Assembly: GCF_014203325.1 (NCBI RefSeq)
Contig: NZ_JACHIV010000001.1
Span: 6,697,501-6,761,500 of the forward strand
DNA from: Saccharopolyspora gloriosae
GTDB lineage: Bacteria > Actinomycetota > Actinomycetes > Mycobacteriales > Pseudonocardiaceae
Direction: 5' to 3'
Length of the DNA stretch: 64,000 nt
Positions 19,443 to 28,906 of the stretch are shown here, one piece after another (positions within the stretch are counted from its first letter, which is position 1; each line of letters begins with the position of its first letter). Under the pieces are notes generated by a model. The model worked only from the letters and a program-made list of their open reading frames with translations, was not told the origin of the DNA and did no database searches. The position numbers and the translations under genes are program-made.

Positions 19443-19775
19443 GGTGCTGGCGTCCTTCGACTGGGAGTTGCGGAGCTCGCGGGTGCCGACGGCGCGATCT
19501 TCGAACGATCCGCCCGCCTCGTCCGTGCGAGGTGTACCCGTGAGCGTGCCAGTTCTACCGGCCGGTGCCGGGTGGCGCGGGCGGCGGGTCCGTCCATTCC
19601 GGTCGGACACTCGGGTGGCCCGCGCGGCGCGCGCCCGGAATCGCCGTCGCCGCAACGGGTTCCGGAAGCGGGTCGGGACCGATGCTTCCGGTCACGGATA
19701 CACCTTTCCGAGGTGCCGGTGCGGCGGCGGCCGGGGCAGACTGGGCGAGCGGCGAGTTCGGGGAGGCGATCGGGC
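19443..19775. other. Divergent intergenic region, no gene seen
   Basis: These 333 bases separate the SseB-like gene and the PRC-barrel gene. They are GC-rich and contain no supported gene or structure. Confidence 0.4.
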
Positions 19776-20234
19776 ATGATCGGTCAGCGGGAAGCACTGC
19801 ACCTGTTCGGGTGCGAGGTCTTCGATCCGGCGGGACATCGGATCGGGATCGTCGGGCAGCTCTTCCTCGACGAGGCCACCGAGCAACCCGCGTGGATCAC
19901 CGTGCAGACCGGCCTGTTCGGCACCAACGAGAGCTTCGTGCCGCTGGACGGCGCCGCCTTCGACGGGGACACGCTGACCGTCTCGGTGCTCAAGGAGACG
20001 GTGCGCCAGGCACCGCACGTCCGGCTCGACGACGGCGACCTGATGCTGGAGCAGGAGCACGCGCTGTACCTCTACTACGGCATCGAGTACGGCGTGACTC
20101 CCGCCGAACCCGAGCCGGTCCGGCAGGAGGACGCGCCGGCCGAGCCCGCCGAGCCCGCCGAGCAGGGCGAGCTGCCGCCGGAGTACGTCGAGGCGGTGCG
20201 GCTGAAGCTGCGGCGCTGGGTCGCGGCCACCTGA
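19776..20234 (+). CDS. PRC-barrel domain protein
   Basis: The 152-residue protein has an N-terminal PRC-barrel (residues 5-80). It opens with ALHLFGCEVFDPAGHRIGIV and includes the typical PAWITVQTGLFG and SFVPLDGA strands. A Pro/Ala/Glu-rich linker follows, then a short helix (EYVEAVRLKLRRW). PRC-barrel proteins in actinomycetes bind RNA or protein partners and are often stress-related; no partner is evident here. The ATG follows GGGAGG at a good distance. Confidence 0.88.
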   Translation: MIGQREALHLFGCEVFDPAGHRIGIVGQLFLDEATEQPAWITVQTGLFGTNESFVPLDGAAFDGDTLTVSVLKETVRQAPHVRLDDGDLMLEQEHALYLYYGIEYGVTPAEPEPVRQEDAPAEPAEPAEQGELPPEYVEAVRLKLRRWVAAT

Positions 20235-20713
20235 TCGCGAAATCGACGCGTCCACCGACTGGGAACCCGCACCGGGCCCGAGACCGTTCGGTGACCTTTT
20301 CCGTGCGCTTCACGAATGGCCGAGCGAGACCGGAGCCAGGATTGCGGCACCGTTTCCCCATCGCCCGTTCATGCCGCCATCGGAGTGACGAAAGCGGCAT
20401 TTCTCGAACAATTCCGAGAGCTGAGAGTGCGCGTCCTCATCAGCTCGCCGAGGTGGCCGCGGGCATCTGGGCGAACACTGCCGGAAAGCGCGAGCGCGTT
20501 GCGTGGTCGACTCCAGGAGTACCGTAACCGCAGGTAGATCCACATTTTTCGGTATTCTCGACAAATCCGTGGAATGCCGTTACATCGACGACACAAGAGG
20601 TTGGCGACAAATCGCCAAGTGGTCCTTTTCGCTTGTTTTCATGGTTTACGTTCGGATTGCACCATCAGATCGCCGTCCGGCCCCACCCGGATGGCGCTGA
20701 AGGAAGAGGGACC
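20235..20713. other. Intergenic region upstream of the subtilisin gene
   Basis: These 479 bases hold no supported gene. The right half (about 20530-20700) is AT-richer than the surroundings and probably contains the subtilisin promoter. Confidence 0.45.
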
Positions 20714-21898
20714 ATGAGAAAAGTGCTCTCCCGAAGCAGGTTCGCGGGCGCCGGAATCACCGCGGCCGCGCTCGTGTTCGCCGGTGCCCCCGCTTTCGCG
20801 GCGCCGGCGCTCGCACCGTTGACCCTGCACCCGGAAGCCGGGGTGCTCTCCGCCGACGGCAACGCCGACTCCTACATCGTCAACCTGAAGGACGGTGAGA
20901 ACGCCGCCGCGGTCGCCGCGGACCTGGGCGTGCGCACCGAACACCTCTACGAGCACAGCCTGAACGGGTTCTCGGCGACGCTGAGCCCCGAGCAGCTCCA
21001 GGCGGTGCGCGCCAGCCACGACGTGGAAGGCGTGTCGCAGAACTTCCAAATCCAGGTCGAGCAGCCGCAGCAGCCCACCGCCGTGGGCTCCTGGGGCCTG
21101 GACCGGATCGACCAGCCGGCCTTGCCGCTCGACGACACCTACGCCCCCAACGGCACGGGTGCGGGCGTGACGGCCTACATCGTCGACACCGGCATCGCGC
21201 CCGATCACCCGGACTTCGGCGGCCGGGCCTCGATCGGGTTCGACGCCACCGGCGGCGACGGCAGCGACGGGCACGGCCACGGCACGCACGTGGCGGGCAC
21301 CATCGGTTCCGCGACCTACGGCGTGGCGACGGAAGCGGAGCTGGTCGGGGTGAAGGTCCTCGACGACAACGGCAGCGGCACCACGGCCGACATCATCGCC
21401 GGTCTGGACTGGGTCGCCCAGGACGCCGACGGTCCATCGGTGGCGAACATGTCGCTGGGCGGCAGCAAGGACCCCGCGCTGGACGAGGCCGCCACCGGCC
21501 TGGTCGACCAGGGCGTGTTCCTCGCGGTCGCGGCGGGCAACGAGTCGCAGGACGCCGAGAACGTGTCCCCGGCCAGCGCGGAGGGCGTGTTCACCACGGC
21601 GGCCTCCGACGAGAACGACGGTTCGGCGTACTTCACGAACTTCGGTGCGACGGTGGAGGGCTACGCGCCCGGTGTGGACATCGTCTCGCTCGCGCCCGGC
21701 GGCGGGACGGCCACGATGAGCGGTACCTCGATGGCCAGCCCGCACGTGGCGGGCGTCGGCGCGCTGTTCCTGGAGGCGACTCCGGACGCCGCGCCGGCGG
21801 ACGTGATCAGCGGGCTGCAGGGCGGTGCCGCGACGGGCGTGATCGCGGACGCGCCCGCGGACACGATCGCCGATCTGCTCCAGACCGGCGAGCTGTGA
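20714..21898 (+). CDS. Secreted subtilisin-like serine protease (S8)
   Basis: The 394-residue preproprotein has a Sec signal peptide (cut near residue 30 after AFA), an I9 inhibitor propeptide (about 50-115, DSYIVNLKDGENAAAVAADL) and a compact S8A catalytic domain. The triad is Asp158 (AYIVDTG), His192 (GHGTHVAGT) and Ser339 (SGTSMASPHVAG), with the oxyanion Asn in AAGNES. It is of the proteinase K/aqualysin type without a C-terminal pro-extension, so it is an extracellular protease matured by self-cleavage. The ATG lies behind GAAGGAAGAGGG. Confidence 0.95.
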   Translation: MRKVLSRSRFAGAGITAAALVFAGAPAFAAPALAPLTLHPEAGVLSADGNADSYIVNLKDGENAAAVAADLGVRTEHLYEHSLNGFSATLSPEQLQAVRASHDVEGVSQNFQIQVEQPQQPTAVGSWGLDRIDQPALPLDDTYAPNGTGAGVTAYIVDTGIAPDHPDFGGRASIGFDATGGDGSDGHGHGTHVAGTIGSATYGVATEAELVGVKVLDDNGSGTTADIIAGLDWVAQDADGPSVANMSLGGSKDPALDEAATGLVDQGVFLAVAAGNESQDAENVSPASAEGVFTTAASDENDGSAYFTNFGATVEGYAPGVDIVSLAPGGGTATMSGTSMASPHVAGVGALFLEATPDAAPADVISGLQGGAATGVIADAPADTIADLLQTGEL

Positions 21899-21913
21899 TC
21901 CGGAGTACGTGAC

Positions 21914-21957
21914 CGCGCCGGGTCCCGCCTCGTTGATTCGGGGCGGGGCCCGGCGCG
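21914..21957. terminator. Terminator after the subtilisin gene
   Basis: A 16-bp stem (21914-21929 with 21942-21957, one G-T pair) with a 12-base loop follows the protease stop by 15 bases. Confidence 0.8.
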
Positions 21958-22182
21958 GATCCGGTGTTCGCTGGGGCATTCGGCCGAATTCGGGGCGCCG
22001 CCGAATGGTGCTCTACAAAGGTTGAACGGTGTCCTACTGCAAAAGTGGGTTCCCGCGACGGTCTCAAGATGGTTACGTTCCCGTTCGAGGGGGCCGATCG
22101 CTGCCTGTCGCGGAACTGGTCCAGACCAAGATCGATCAAGGTCCGACTGAGCCTGTGAAGGCACGTCACGAAAGGGTGTGCC

Positions 22183-23010
22183 GTGTTATCCGGATACACC
22201 GAGGCGCCTGAGCGCGCACAGCCGACCTCGTCCGAGCGGGCCGTGCCCGGCCAGGGCCGGGCCGGAACGACGGACACCGAACGAGCCGTCCGATCCCAGG
22301 TGGAAGCGCGGGAGGCCGTCGTCTCCGTGGCGCGAGCCGCCAAGGCCCAAGCGGGCAGCGCGGGCGGTGTGCTGCAGGTCGTGCACGGCGCCCGCCGAGT
22401 CGGCTGGGCCGCCTACGAACTGCAGCGCAGCGCCACGGAACTCGTGCAGGGCGTCGCGAAACCGCCGTACGCCGCCACCGGATCGTTGGATTCGCTGGAA
22501 TCCCGCAAGCTCGCCGAAGGCGTCAACTACCAGGTGCTCTACGACCGCTCGGCGCTCGCGCGGCCACCGCAGCTGGAGCTGACCTCCCGGCTGGTGGCGC
22601 TCGGCGAGCAGGCGCGGGTGATCCACGTGGCGCCGACGAAGATGATCCTGGTCGACAACGAGGTGGCGCTGCTGCCGCTGACCGCCACCGACCAGACGGT
22701 GGAGAGCGCGGTCGTGATCCGCAGCTCCGCCATGCTCGTCGCGGTGATGCGCATCTTCGAGGACATGTGGCGCTTCGCCGCGCCGTTCACCTGCGAGCAG
22801 GAACGGCTCAGCGGCGAAGACCAGCCCTCCGAGGAGGAACGCTGGATCCTGTCGCTGCTGGCCTCCGGCGCGACCGACGACACCATCGGCAGGCTGATGG
22901 GCTTCAGCGCCCGCACCGCGCACCGCCGCGTCCGGGAACTCATCGCCCGCCTCGGCGTCGAAACCCGCTTCCAAGCAGGAATGCAAGCAGTCAAACTCGG
23001 CTGGCTCTGA
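22183..23010 (+). CDS. LuxR-type HTH transcriptional regulator with N-terminal sensor-like region
   Basis: The 275-residue protein ends in a LuxR/GerE-like helix-turn-helix (SEEERWILSLLASGATDDTI, then GRLMGFSARTAHRRVRELIA). The middle part resembles the TrmB/phospholipase-D-like sensor found in stand-alone actinomycete regulators (VNYQVLYDRSALARPPQLEL, with a VIHVAPTKMILVDNEVALLP strand pair). The first 60 residues are polar and low in complexity. GTG 22183 follows GAAAGGG. Repeat copy B starts 31 bases beyond the stop. The target genes are unknown. Confidence 0.82.
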   Translation: MLSGYTEAPERAQPTSSERAVPGQGRAGTTDTERAVRSQVEAREAVVSVARAAKAQAGSAGGVLQVVHGARRVGWAAYELQRSATELVQGVAKPPYAATGSLDSLESRKLAEGVNYQVLYDRSALARPPQLELTSRLVALGEQARVIHVAPTKMILVDNEVALLPLTATDQTVESAVVIRSSAMLVAVMRIFEDMWRFAAPFTCEQERLSGEDQPSEEERWILSLLASGATDDTIGRLMGFSARTAHRRVRELIARLGVETRFQAGMQAVKLGWL

Positions 23011-23040
23011 GGCTGCGTCGCTGGTCGTTCTGCGTTGGTG

Positions 23041-23197
23041 GTCGGGTGGCGGAACCTCAGCGTTCTTCTCGCTGCGGGATCTTTTTCCCGAGTGGCTCCG
23101 CCACGAGGGAAAAAGCCGTCCTCGCGAGAAGAACGCTGAGAACCCGCGGCGGTGCCGGTTGCTTTGGTGGTCGCTGCTCAGCGGCTTCGCCGCTGAC
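23041..23197 (+). repeat. Structured dispersed repeat, copy B
   Basis: Copy B is nearly identical to copy A and in the same orientation. The outer 17-bp stem is at 23056-23072 with 23124-23140, the inner nested stems are unchanged, and the 3' GCGGC-TTC-GCCGC hairpin is present. The spacer between stem and hairpin differs from copy A. It lies between two genes that read in the same direction. Confidence 0.85.
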
Positions 23198-23259
23198 AAG
23201 ATCAACCGATCGTTCCCCGCTGGGGAAGAGCGTTGCCGGGTGCGTCTTAAGGTGGGGGC

Positions 23260-23649
23260 ATGCCTTCGCGTCGGCGGGTGGATCCGCAGGAGTTGCGCGG
23301 TGCGATCGAGGTGGTCGGGCCGTGGCTGGCGGACGAGCGGTTGGAGCGCCCGCGCCGCGCCGAGCTCGCCGCGGCGGTCCGGTTGAGCCTGCGCACGCTG
23401 GAAGACCTCGCACCGGGGCGGACCGTCGAAGTGCGGGTGCCGCCGTTCGCCGCCGTGCAGTGCGTCGCCGGACCGGAGCACACCCGCGGCACCCCGCCGA
23501 ACGTGATCGAGACCGATCCGCGCACCTGGCTGCTGCTGGCCACCGGCCGAGCGGACTTCGCCGAAGCCGTCGAGGAGGGCGCGGTCAGCGCCTCCGGCTC
23601 CCGCGCCGACCTCACCCGCTGGCTCCCGCTGGTCCGCACCACCGCCTGA
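23260..23649 (+). CDS. Sterol carrier (SCP2-like) family protein
   Basis: The 129-residue basic protein starts MPSRRRVDPQELRGAIEVVG and contains the EVRVPPFAAVQCVAGPEHTR and TDPRTWLLLATGRADFAEAV segments. These are typical of the small SCP2-like proteins that sit beside purF in many actinobacteria. SCP2 folds bind lipids; here the true ligand and any link to purine synthesis are unknown. The ATG is preceded by GGTGGGGG. Confidence 0.8.
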   Translation: MPSRRRVDPQELRGAIEVVGPWLADERLERPRRAELAAAVRLSLRTLEDLAPGRTVEVRVPPFAAVQCVAGPEHTRGTPPNVIETDPRTWLLLATGRADFAEAVEEGAVSASGSRADLTRWLPLVRTTA

Positions 23650-23712
23650 CGAGCGGGGACGGCCGCGCCCCCGATTCCGCGCCGGGCCGCCGCTGCGGCT
23701 AGAAACGTCCGC

Positions 23713-24225
23713 ATGATCTCCCGCTCCGACCCCGCGTCGCGCAGGCCCGAGCACATCGCCTCGGTGCTGCGCGAACGCGTCTACGGCAGCATCGCCTGCC
23801 TGAGCACGCTGCTCGTGCTCGTCCGGCACCCGGGCGAGCACCTGGAACCGTGGGCCGCCGTGCTCGACGTCGTGGTGGCTACCGGCGGGCTGTGGGCGGC
23901 GAGCCTGCTCTCCGAGTACGTCGCGCACCTGGCGGTCCGCGAGATCGTGCCGGAGCGGGCGCACCCCGTCGAGATGCTGCGCTCCTCCGGGCAGATCCTG
24001 CAGGCCGCCGTGCTGCCGGTGGTGCTGCTCGTCGCCGCCGCGCTGGGCCTGATCCCGGTCGGCGTCGCCGGGTGGATCAGCATCTGGTTCCTGGTCGCCA
24101 CGATGGGCCTGTTCGCCGTGCTCGCGGTCCGCCGCACCCGCCTGCCGTGGTGGAAGCGCGCCGCGTTGGTGCTGGTGCTGATGGGCATCGGCCTGCTGGT
24201 GATCCTGCTCAAGACCGCCCACTGA
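23713..24225 (+). CDS. Integral membrane protein of unknown function
   Basis: The 170-residue protein has four or five predicted membrane helices, including residues 48-65, 95-115 (AAVLPVVLLVAAALGLIPVG), 115-135 and 148-166. It starts with a polar cytoplasmic stretch (MISRSDPASRRPEHIASVLR). A conserved-looking EYVAHLAVREIVPERA loop lies in the middle. No transport or catalytic motif is visible. It lies upstream of purF in the same direction, separated by 199 bases. Confidence 0.7.
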   Translation: MISRSDPASRRPEHIASVLRERVYGSIACLSTLLVLVRHPGEHLEPWAAVLDVVVATGGLWAASLLSEYVAHLAVREIVPERAHPVEMLRSSGQILQAAVLPVVLLVAAALGLIPVGVAGWISIWFLVATMGLFAVLAVRRTRLPWWKRAALVLVLMGIGLLVILLKTAH

Positions 24226-24424
24226 GCGCACGCCCGCGTGCTCGACCGTGCGCGCAGCGCGACCGGAACCCCGATGACCGGGTTCACACCGCCGCCGCGG
24301 TGCCGGCGAAACTCCTGGTGAGCCGGGGGCGTCCGGCGGGCTTGCGGAGGCGGCCGGTCATCGGGGCTTCGGGTCCCGTTTACACTGAGGCGTAAGCCCG
24401 ACTCCGTCCTCCAGGGAGTTCTCG

Positions 24425-26026
24425 GTGGTCTTCGACCGGCCAGACGGCAGTGCCCCCAGTGCGTCCGACTCGACGCTTCCCACCGATCCGTTCGAGCAGG
24501 ACGTGCCGCACGAGGAGTGCGGTGTCTTCGGCGTGTGGGCGCCTGGCGAGGAAGTCGCCAAGCTCTCCTTCTACGGCCTGTTCGCGCTCCAGCACCGCGG
24601 CCAAGAAGCCGCGGGCATCGCCGTCGGCGACGGCTCGCAGGTCCTGGTCTACAAGGACCTCGGCCTGGTCAGCCAGGTGTTCGACGAGCAGGTGCTCGCC
24701 TCGCTGCGCGGCCACGTCGCCGTCGGCCACAACCGCTACTCCACGACCGGCGGCGCGAGCTGGGAGAACGCCCAGCCCACGTTCCGCACCACGGTCTCCG
24801 GCCGCGGCCTCGCGCTGGGCCACAACGGCAACCTGGTGAACACCGCCGAGCTCATGGAGCGGGTCGTCGCCGAAGGCGTCGACACCGTGTCCGCGAACAG
24901 CTCCTCGCCCGCCTCCGCGTGCGACCGCGCCACCACCGACTCCGACCTGGTGTGCGCGCTGCTGGCCGCGCACGCCGCGGACAAGGGCATCGAACAGGCC
25001 GCGATGGAGCTGTTCCCCACCGTCCAGGGCGCCTTCTCGATGGTGTTCTCCGACGAGACCACGCTGTACGCGGCCCGCGACCCGCAGGGCGTCCGCCCGC
25101 TGGTGCTGGGCCGCCTGGAACGCGGCTGGGTCGTGGCCAGCGAAACGGCCGCGCTGGACATCGTCGGCGCGTCCTTCGTCCGCGAGGTCGAGCCGGGCGA
25201 GCTGCTCGCGATCGACGAGGACGGCCTGCGCTCGCAGCATTTCGCACACCCGAAGCCGAAGGGCTGCATCTTCGAGTACGTCTACCTGGCCCGCCCGGAC
25301 ACCACGATCTCCGGTCGTTCCGTCAACAGCACGCGCGTGGAGATCGGGCGCAAGCTGGCCCGCGAGCACCCGGTGGAGGCCGACCTGGTCATCCCGGTGC
25401 CGGAATCCGGCACGCCCGCCGCGATCGGCTACGCGCAGGGCTCCGGCATCGACTACGGCAACGGGCTGGTGAAGAACTCCTACGTGGGGCGCACCTTCAT
25501 CCAGCCGTCGCAGACCATCCGCCAGCTCGGCATCCGGCTCAAGCTCAACCCGCTGCGCGAGGTCATCCGCGGCAAGCGGCTCGTCGTCGTCGACGACTCG
25601 ATCGTGCGCGGCAACACGCAGCGCGCCCTGGTGCGGATGCTCCGCGAGGCCGGCGCCATCGAGGTGCACGTGCGGATCGCGTCGCCGCCGGTGAAGTGGC
25701 CCTGCTTCTACGGCATCGACTTCGCCTCCCGCGCGGAGCTGATCGCCAACGGCACCGACACCGACGGCATCCGCCGCTCCATCGGGGCCGACTCGCTCGG
25801 CTACGTATCGCTGGACGGGCTGATCTCGGCCACGGAGCAGCCGCGCACCCGGTTGTGCGCCGCCTGCTTCGACGGCCACTACCCGATCCCGCTGCCCGAG
25901 GAGGCACAGCTCGGCAAGTACCTGCTCGAAGGCGTGCCGGACACCGCGGAGAAGGGTGTCGCCGGGCCCGCGGAGCCCGTGCTGCCCAGCGGTTACGGCG
26001 GCGCCGACGCGCTGCGCAGGCCCTGA
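24425..26026 (+). CDS. purF: Amidophosphoribosyltransferase PurF
   Basis: PurF catalyses the first committed step of purine synthesis, making phosphoribosylamine from PRPP and glutamine. The 533-residue preprotein has a propeptide ending before Cys32 (HEECGVFGVW); that Cys becomes the N-terminal nucleophile after processing. The glutaminase half shows GHNRYSTTG and GHNGNLVN. The PRPP site is RLVVVDDSIVRGNTQRALV. Cysteines in KWPCFYG and LCAACFDG match the Bacillus-type [4Fe-4S] enzyme. GTG 24425 lies behind CAGGGAG. Confidence 0.97.
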   Translation: MVFDRPDGSAPSASDSTLPTDPFEQDVPHEECGVFGVWAPGEEVAKLSFYGLFALQHRGQEAAGIAVGDGSQVLVYKDLGLVSQVFDEQVLASLRGHVAVGHNRYSTTGGASWENAQPTFRTTVSGRGLALGHNGNLVNTAELMERVVAEGVDTVSANSSSPASACDRATTDSDLVCALLAAHAADKGIEQAAMELFPTVQGAFSMVFSDETTLYAARDPQGVRPLVLGRLERGWVVASETAALDIVGASFVREVEPGELLAIDEDGLRSQHFAHPKPKGCIFEYVYLARPDTTISGRSVNSTRVEIGRKLAREHPVEADLVIPVPESGTPAAIGYAQGSGIDYGNGLVKNSYVGRTFIQPSQTIRQLGIRLKLNPLREVIRGKRLVVVDDSIVRGNTQRALVRMLREAGAIEVHVRIASPPVKWPCFYGIDFASRAELIANGTDTDGIRRSIGADSLGYVSLDGLISATEQPRTRLCAACFDGHYPIPLPEEAQLGKYLLEGVPDTAEKGVAGPAEPVLPSGYGGADALRRP

Positions 26027-26279
26027 TCGCACGCGGCGGCGGCCGATCCCGGCCGCTCGTGCCCGCGTAGCGTGGTGCCGCCGTCCGGCCCGCTCCCACC
26101 GGGAGGGACGGGGAATCCGCACCGGCCGGAGCGGGATTCGGCGGGTACGCCTGTGGTAGGCAAGGGGCGGTGGTCGTTGTGGGATGCCCCACATCGCCCG
26201 CGCGGGCCGGGAGGCCCGCCACGACCTGGGCTCCCGCGAGCCCGCCAACAGCAAACGCACATCAGATGTGGAGTCAGTC

Positions 26280-27392
26280 GTGTCCGAAGACCTGCTCGCA
26301 GGGGCGAAAGCCGCCGAAGCGGAGAAGGCCACCTACGCGAACGCGGGGGTGAGCATCGAAGCCGGCGATGAGGCCGTGCAGCAGATGCTGCCCTGGGCGA
26401 AGCGGGCGAGCAGGCCGGAAGTGCTGGGTTCGCTCGGCGGCTTCGCCGGCCTGTTCCAGTTGAAGCTGGACCGGTGGACCGAGCCGGTGCTGGCCTCCTC
26501 CACCGACGGCGTGGGCACCAAGCTCGCCGTGGCCCAGGCGCTCGACAAGCACGACACCGTCGGCATCGACCTGGTCGCGATGGTCGTCGACGACCTCGTG
26601 GTCTCCGGGGCGGAGCCGCTGTTCCTGCAGGACTACATCGCCGTCGGCAAGGTCGTCCCGGAGCGGATCGCGGACCTGGTCAAGGGCGTCGCCGAAGGCT
26701 GCGTGCAGGCCGGTTGCGCGCTGCTGGGCGGGGAGACCGCCGAACACCCCGGCATGATGGCGCCCGGCGAGTACGACATCTCCGCGACCGGTGTCGGCGT
26801 CGTCGAGGCCTCCGCGATGCTCGGCCCGGACAAGGTCCGGCCCGGCGACGTGGTGATCGGCATGGGTTCCTCCGGCCTGCACTCCAACGGCTACTCGCTG
26901 GCCCGGCACGTGCTGCTGGAACTGGCCCGGATGCCGCTGACGGGGCACGTGGAGGAGTTCGGCCGCACCCTCGGCGAGCAGCTGCTGGAGCCGACGCGGA
27001 TCTACGCGAAGGACTGCCTGGCGCTGGCCGCCGAGACCGAGGTCCGGACGTTCGCGCACGTCACCGGTGGTGGCCTCGCCGCGAACCTGGCGCGGGTCGT
27101 CCCGGCGGGCCTGACCGCGGTGCTGGACCGCGGCACCTGGACCCCGGACCCGGTGTTCCGCCTCATCGCGCAGCGCGGCCGGGTCGAGACCGAGGAGATG
27201 GAGCGCACCTTCAACATGGGCGTCGGCATGGTCGCCGTCGTCACCGCCGAGGACGTGGACCGGGCGCTGGCGGTGCTCACCGCGCGGCACGTGCCCGCAT
27301 GGGTGCTGGGTGAGGTCGCGAAGCAGCCGACCGTGGAGGACGCCGCCGAGGACCAGCGCGTGGTCGTGCGCGGCAACCACCCGAGGTTCTGA
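26280..27392 (+). CDS. purM: Phosphoribosylaminoimidazole synthetase PurM (AIR synthetase)
   Basis: PurM closes the imidazole ring of FGAM with ATP to give AIR, the step after PurSQL. The 370-residue protein shows TYANAGVSIEAGDEAV, the ATP/Mg segment ASSTDGVGTKLAVAQAL, GIDLVAMVVDDLVVSGAEPL and the CALLGGETAEHPGM motif. GTG 26280 is chosen because GGAG lies 7 bases upstream and the family N-terminus begins here; an in-frame start at 26184 would add a non-conserved lead. purF ends 253 bases upstream. Confidence 0.96.
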   Translation: MSEDLLAGAKAAEAEKATYANAGVSIEAGDEAVQQMLPWAKRASRPEVLGSLGGFAGLFQLKLDRWTEPVLASSTDGVGTKLAVAQALDKHDTVGIDLVAMVVDDLVVSGAEPLFLQDYIAVGKVVPERIADLVKGVAEGCVQAGCALLGGETAEHPGMMAPGEYDISATGVGVVEASAMLGPDKVRPGDVVIGMGSSGLHSNGYSLARHVLLELARMPLTGHVEEFGRTLGEQLLEPTRIYAKDCLALAAETEVRTFAHVTGGGLAANLARVVPAGLTAVLDRGTWTPDPVFRLIAQRGRVETEEMERTFNMGVGMVAVVTAEDVDRALAVLTARHVPAWVLGEVAKQPTVEDAAEDQRVVVRGNHPRF

Positions 27393-27407
27393 GCTCCTGA
27401 TCGACGA

Positions 27408-27437
27408 CAGGGCCGCGACCGGTTGGTCGCGGCCCTG
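27408..27437. terminator. Terminator after purM
   Basis: A perfect 13-bp stem (27408-27420 with 27425-27437) and GGTT loop start 16 bases after the purM stop. Confidence 0.85.
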
Positions 27438-27516
27438 TTCGCGTCCGCGGAATGCGGCCGCGCCCGGTGGGTGTTGTGGTCGGCGGAGGCGGACCGCGAG
27501 CCGGAGGAGAGCCGTC

Positions 27517-27981
27517 ATGACCGACCACCGCGAGCACGGTCCGGGCGCCGCTTCGTGGGCCGTGGCGGTATCGGCGACGCTGCACTGCCTGACGGGCTGC
27601 GCGATCGGCGAAGTCCTCGGCATGATCATCGGTACCTCGCTGGGCCTGCACAACGCGGGCACCGTGGTCCTGTCCGTGGTCCTCGCGTTCGCCTTCGGCT
27701 ACGCGCTGACGATGCGCGGAGTGCTGCGCACCGGGGTGGGCCTCGCCGCCGCGTTCCGCGTCGCGCTCGCCGCCGACACGGTGTCCATCTTCGTGATGGA
27801 GGTCGTGGACAACGCGGTGATGGTCGTGGTCCCGGGCGCGATGGACGCGGGCGTGGGCAGCGCGCTGTTCTGGGGCTCGCTGGCGTTCTCGCTGGCCGTC
27901 GCGTTCGTGCTGACGGTGCCGGTGAACAAGTGGCTCATCGCCCGCGGCAAGGGCCACGCCGTGGTGCACGGGCGGCACTGA
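27517..27981 (+). CDS. DUF4396 membrane protein
   Basis: The 154-residue protein has four membrane helices and the DUF4396 hallmarks: SATLHCLTGCAIGEVLGMII at the first helix, a central LAADTVSIFVMEVVDNAVMV, the loop PGAMDAG and a final VPVNKWLIARGKGHA. The polar residues placed in the membrane (His, Cys, Glu, Asp) suggest metal or ion handling, but no function is established. The ATG follows GGAGGA. Confidence 0.9.
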   Translation: MTDHREHGPGAASWAVAVSATLHCLTGCAIGEVLGMIIGTSLGLHNAGTVVLSVVLAFAFGYALTMRGVLRTGVGLAAAFRVALAADTVSIFVMEVVDNAVMVVVPGAMDAGVGSALFWGSLAFSLAVAFVLTVPVNKWLIARGKGHAVVHGRH

Positions 27982-28196
27982 CCGCTGCCGAGCGGCCGGG
28001 GCGAAGAAATCCGAGCCGCCGGGAATTCCGGGCAGGGCCCGTCCGTTGTACGGGTTGGTCGGTGTGCGCGTGCCCCCGGGCTCCATCACGAGCCTGCAGG
28101 GAATACCGTTCGGCTGGAGCCCTGCAGCGCCACCCGCCGAGAGGCGGCCCGCACACCGGCCCTCTACTTGTTCCCCTCGGCCCCGGGCACGAAAAA

Positions 28197-28221
28197 AGTG
28201 CGCCGGGGTGACCGGCGCACT
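28197..28221 (-). terminator. Terminator with U-run on the minus strand
   Basis: A 10-bp stem (28197-28206 with 28212-28221) is followed on the minus strand by six T residues. It can end transcripts coming from the DUF3073 gene, 250 bases upstream on that strand. The 28222-28473 stretch between holds no supported gene. Confidence 0.7.
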
Positions 28222-28473
28222 GATTTTCGGTTCACCGGGCGCGCACGGCGATCACGCGCCCGTTCCGGCCGCCGACATCACTCGCTGATGCCCGACACAC
28301 GGCCTGTTCCGCCCGGTCGATGTGCATCAATGATGCGCACCGGCCGGGCGGTCTCGACAGGACCCAGCTCGTAGTTCTCGCCCACGGCAACGACATCGGG
28401 AACGCTACGACGGCTACCGGCGACACAGAGCACCGAGTGGACGAACAAGCGTCCACCCGGTGCGCACGTGCCG

Positions 28474-28653
28474 TCAACGCCGGTAGTCGTCGTACCCGTC
28501 GTCGTATGTGTCGTCGCGGTCCTCCTCGGACCATTCGCCAGGCGGTTCCGTGGACAGCTCCCGCTGCAATGCATCGACGTCCATGGTGGGCGAGCTGTAC
28601 TTCAGCTCGCGGGCCACCTTCGTCTGCTTGGCCTTAGCCCGGCCGCGCCCCAT
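28474..28653 (-). CDS. DUF3073 protein
   Basis: The 59-residue protein begins MGRGRAKAKQTKVARELKYS, the invariant DUF3073 N-terminus, and ends in an acidic tail rich in Asp and Tyr (DDTYDDGYDDYRR). The basic head suggests nucleic-acid or ribosome contact, but the function is unknown. The ATG lies 7 bases behind GAGGGGG. A DUF3073 gene next to purM is a conserved actinobacterial arrangement (Rv0810c in M. tuberculosis, from memory). Confidence 0.93.
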   Translation of the reverse strand: MGRGRAKAKQTKVARELKYSSPTMDVDALQRELSTEPPGEWSEEDRDDTYDDGYDDYRR

Positions 28654-28906
28654 GGCTCGACCCCCTCGCGCAGGGTGTGCGGGGCGGCCAGGGGAACGGC
28701 GGCCCCGCATGATCTCGACAACTTTTCCTGTAACTACCGTACCGTGCCGATGCGGTTCTACGCGACGTGGTCTCGTGGAGAGTCTCCGTGTCGCGCGTGA
28801 CCTTCCCCCTAGATCGCGAATCGGCGGTCGGCGATCATCGTGTCGTGGCTCGCCGTGGAACGCGGGCAGCCGAAGACACCATCGGGGCGCATGGCACGAT
28901 ACTCGC

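Noticed and set aside
28046-28170. tRNA-like 3' end (CCCCCGGGCTCCA) with nearby CTGCAGGG/CCCTGCAG pairs
   Set aside because: No T-loop, anticodon arm or matching acceptor 5' strand could be built, so it is not a tRNA gene; weak hairpins only.
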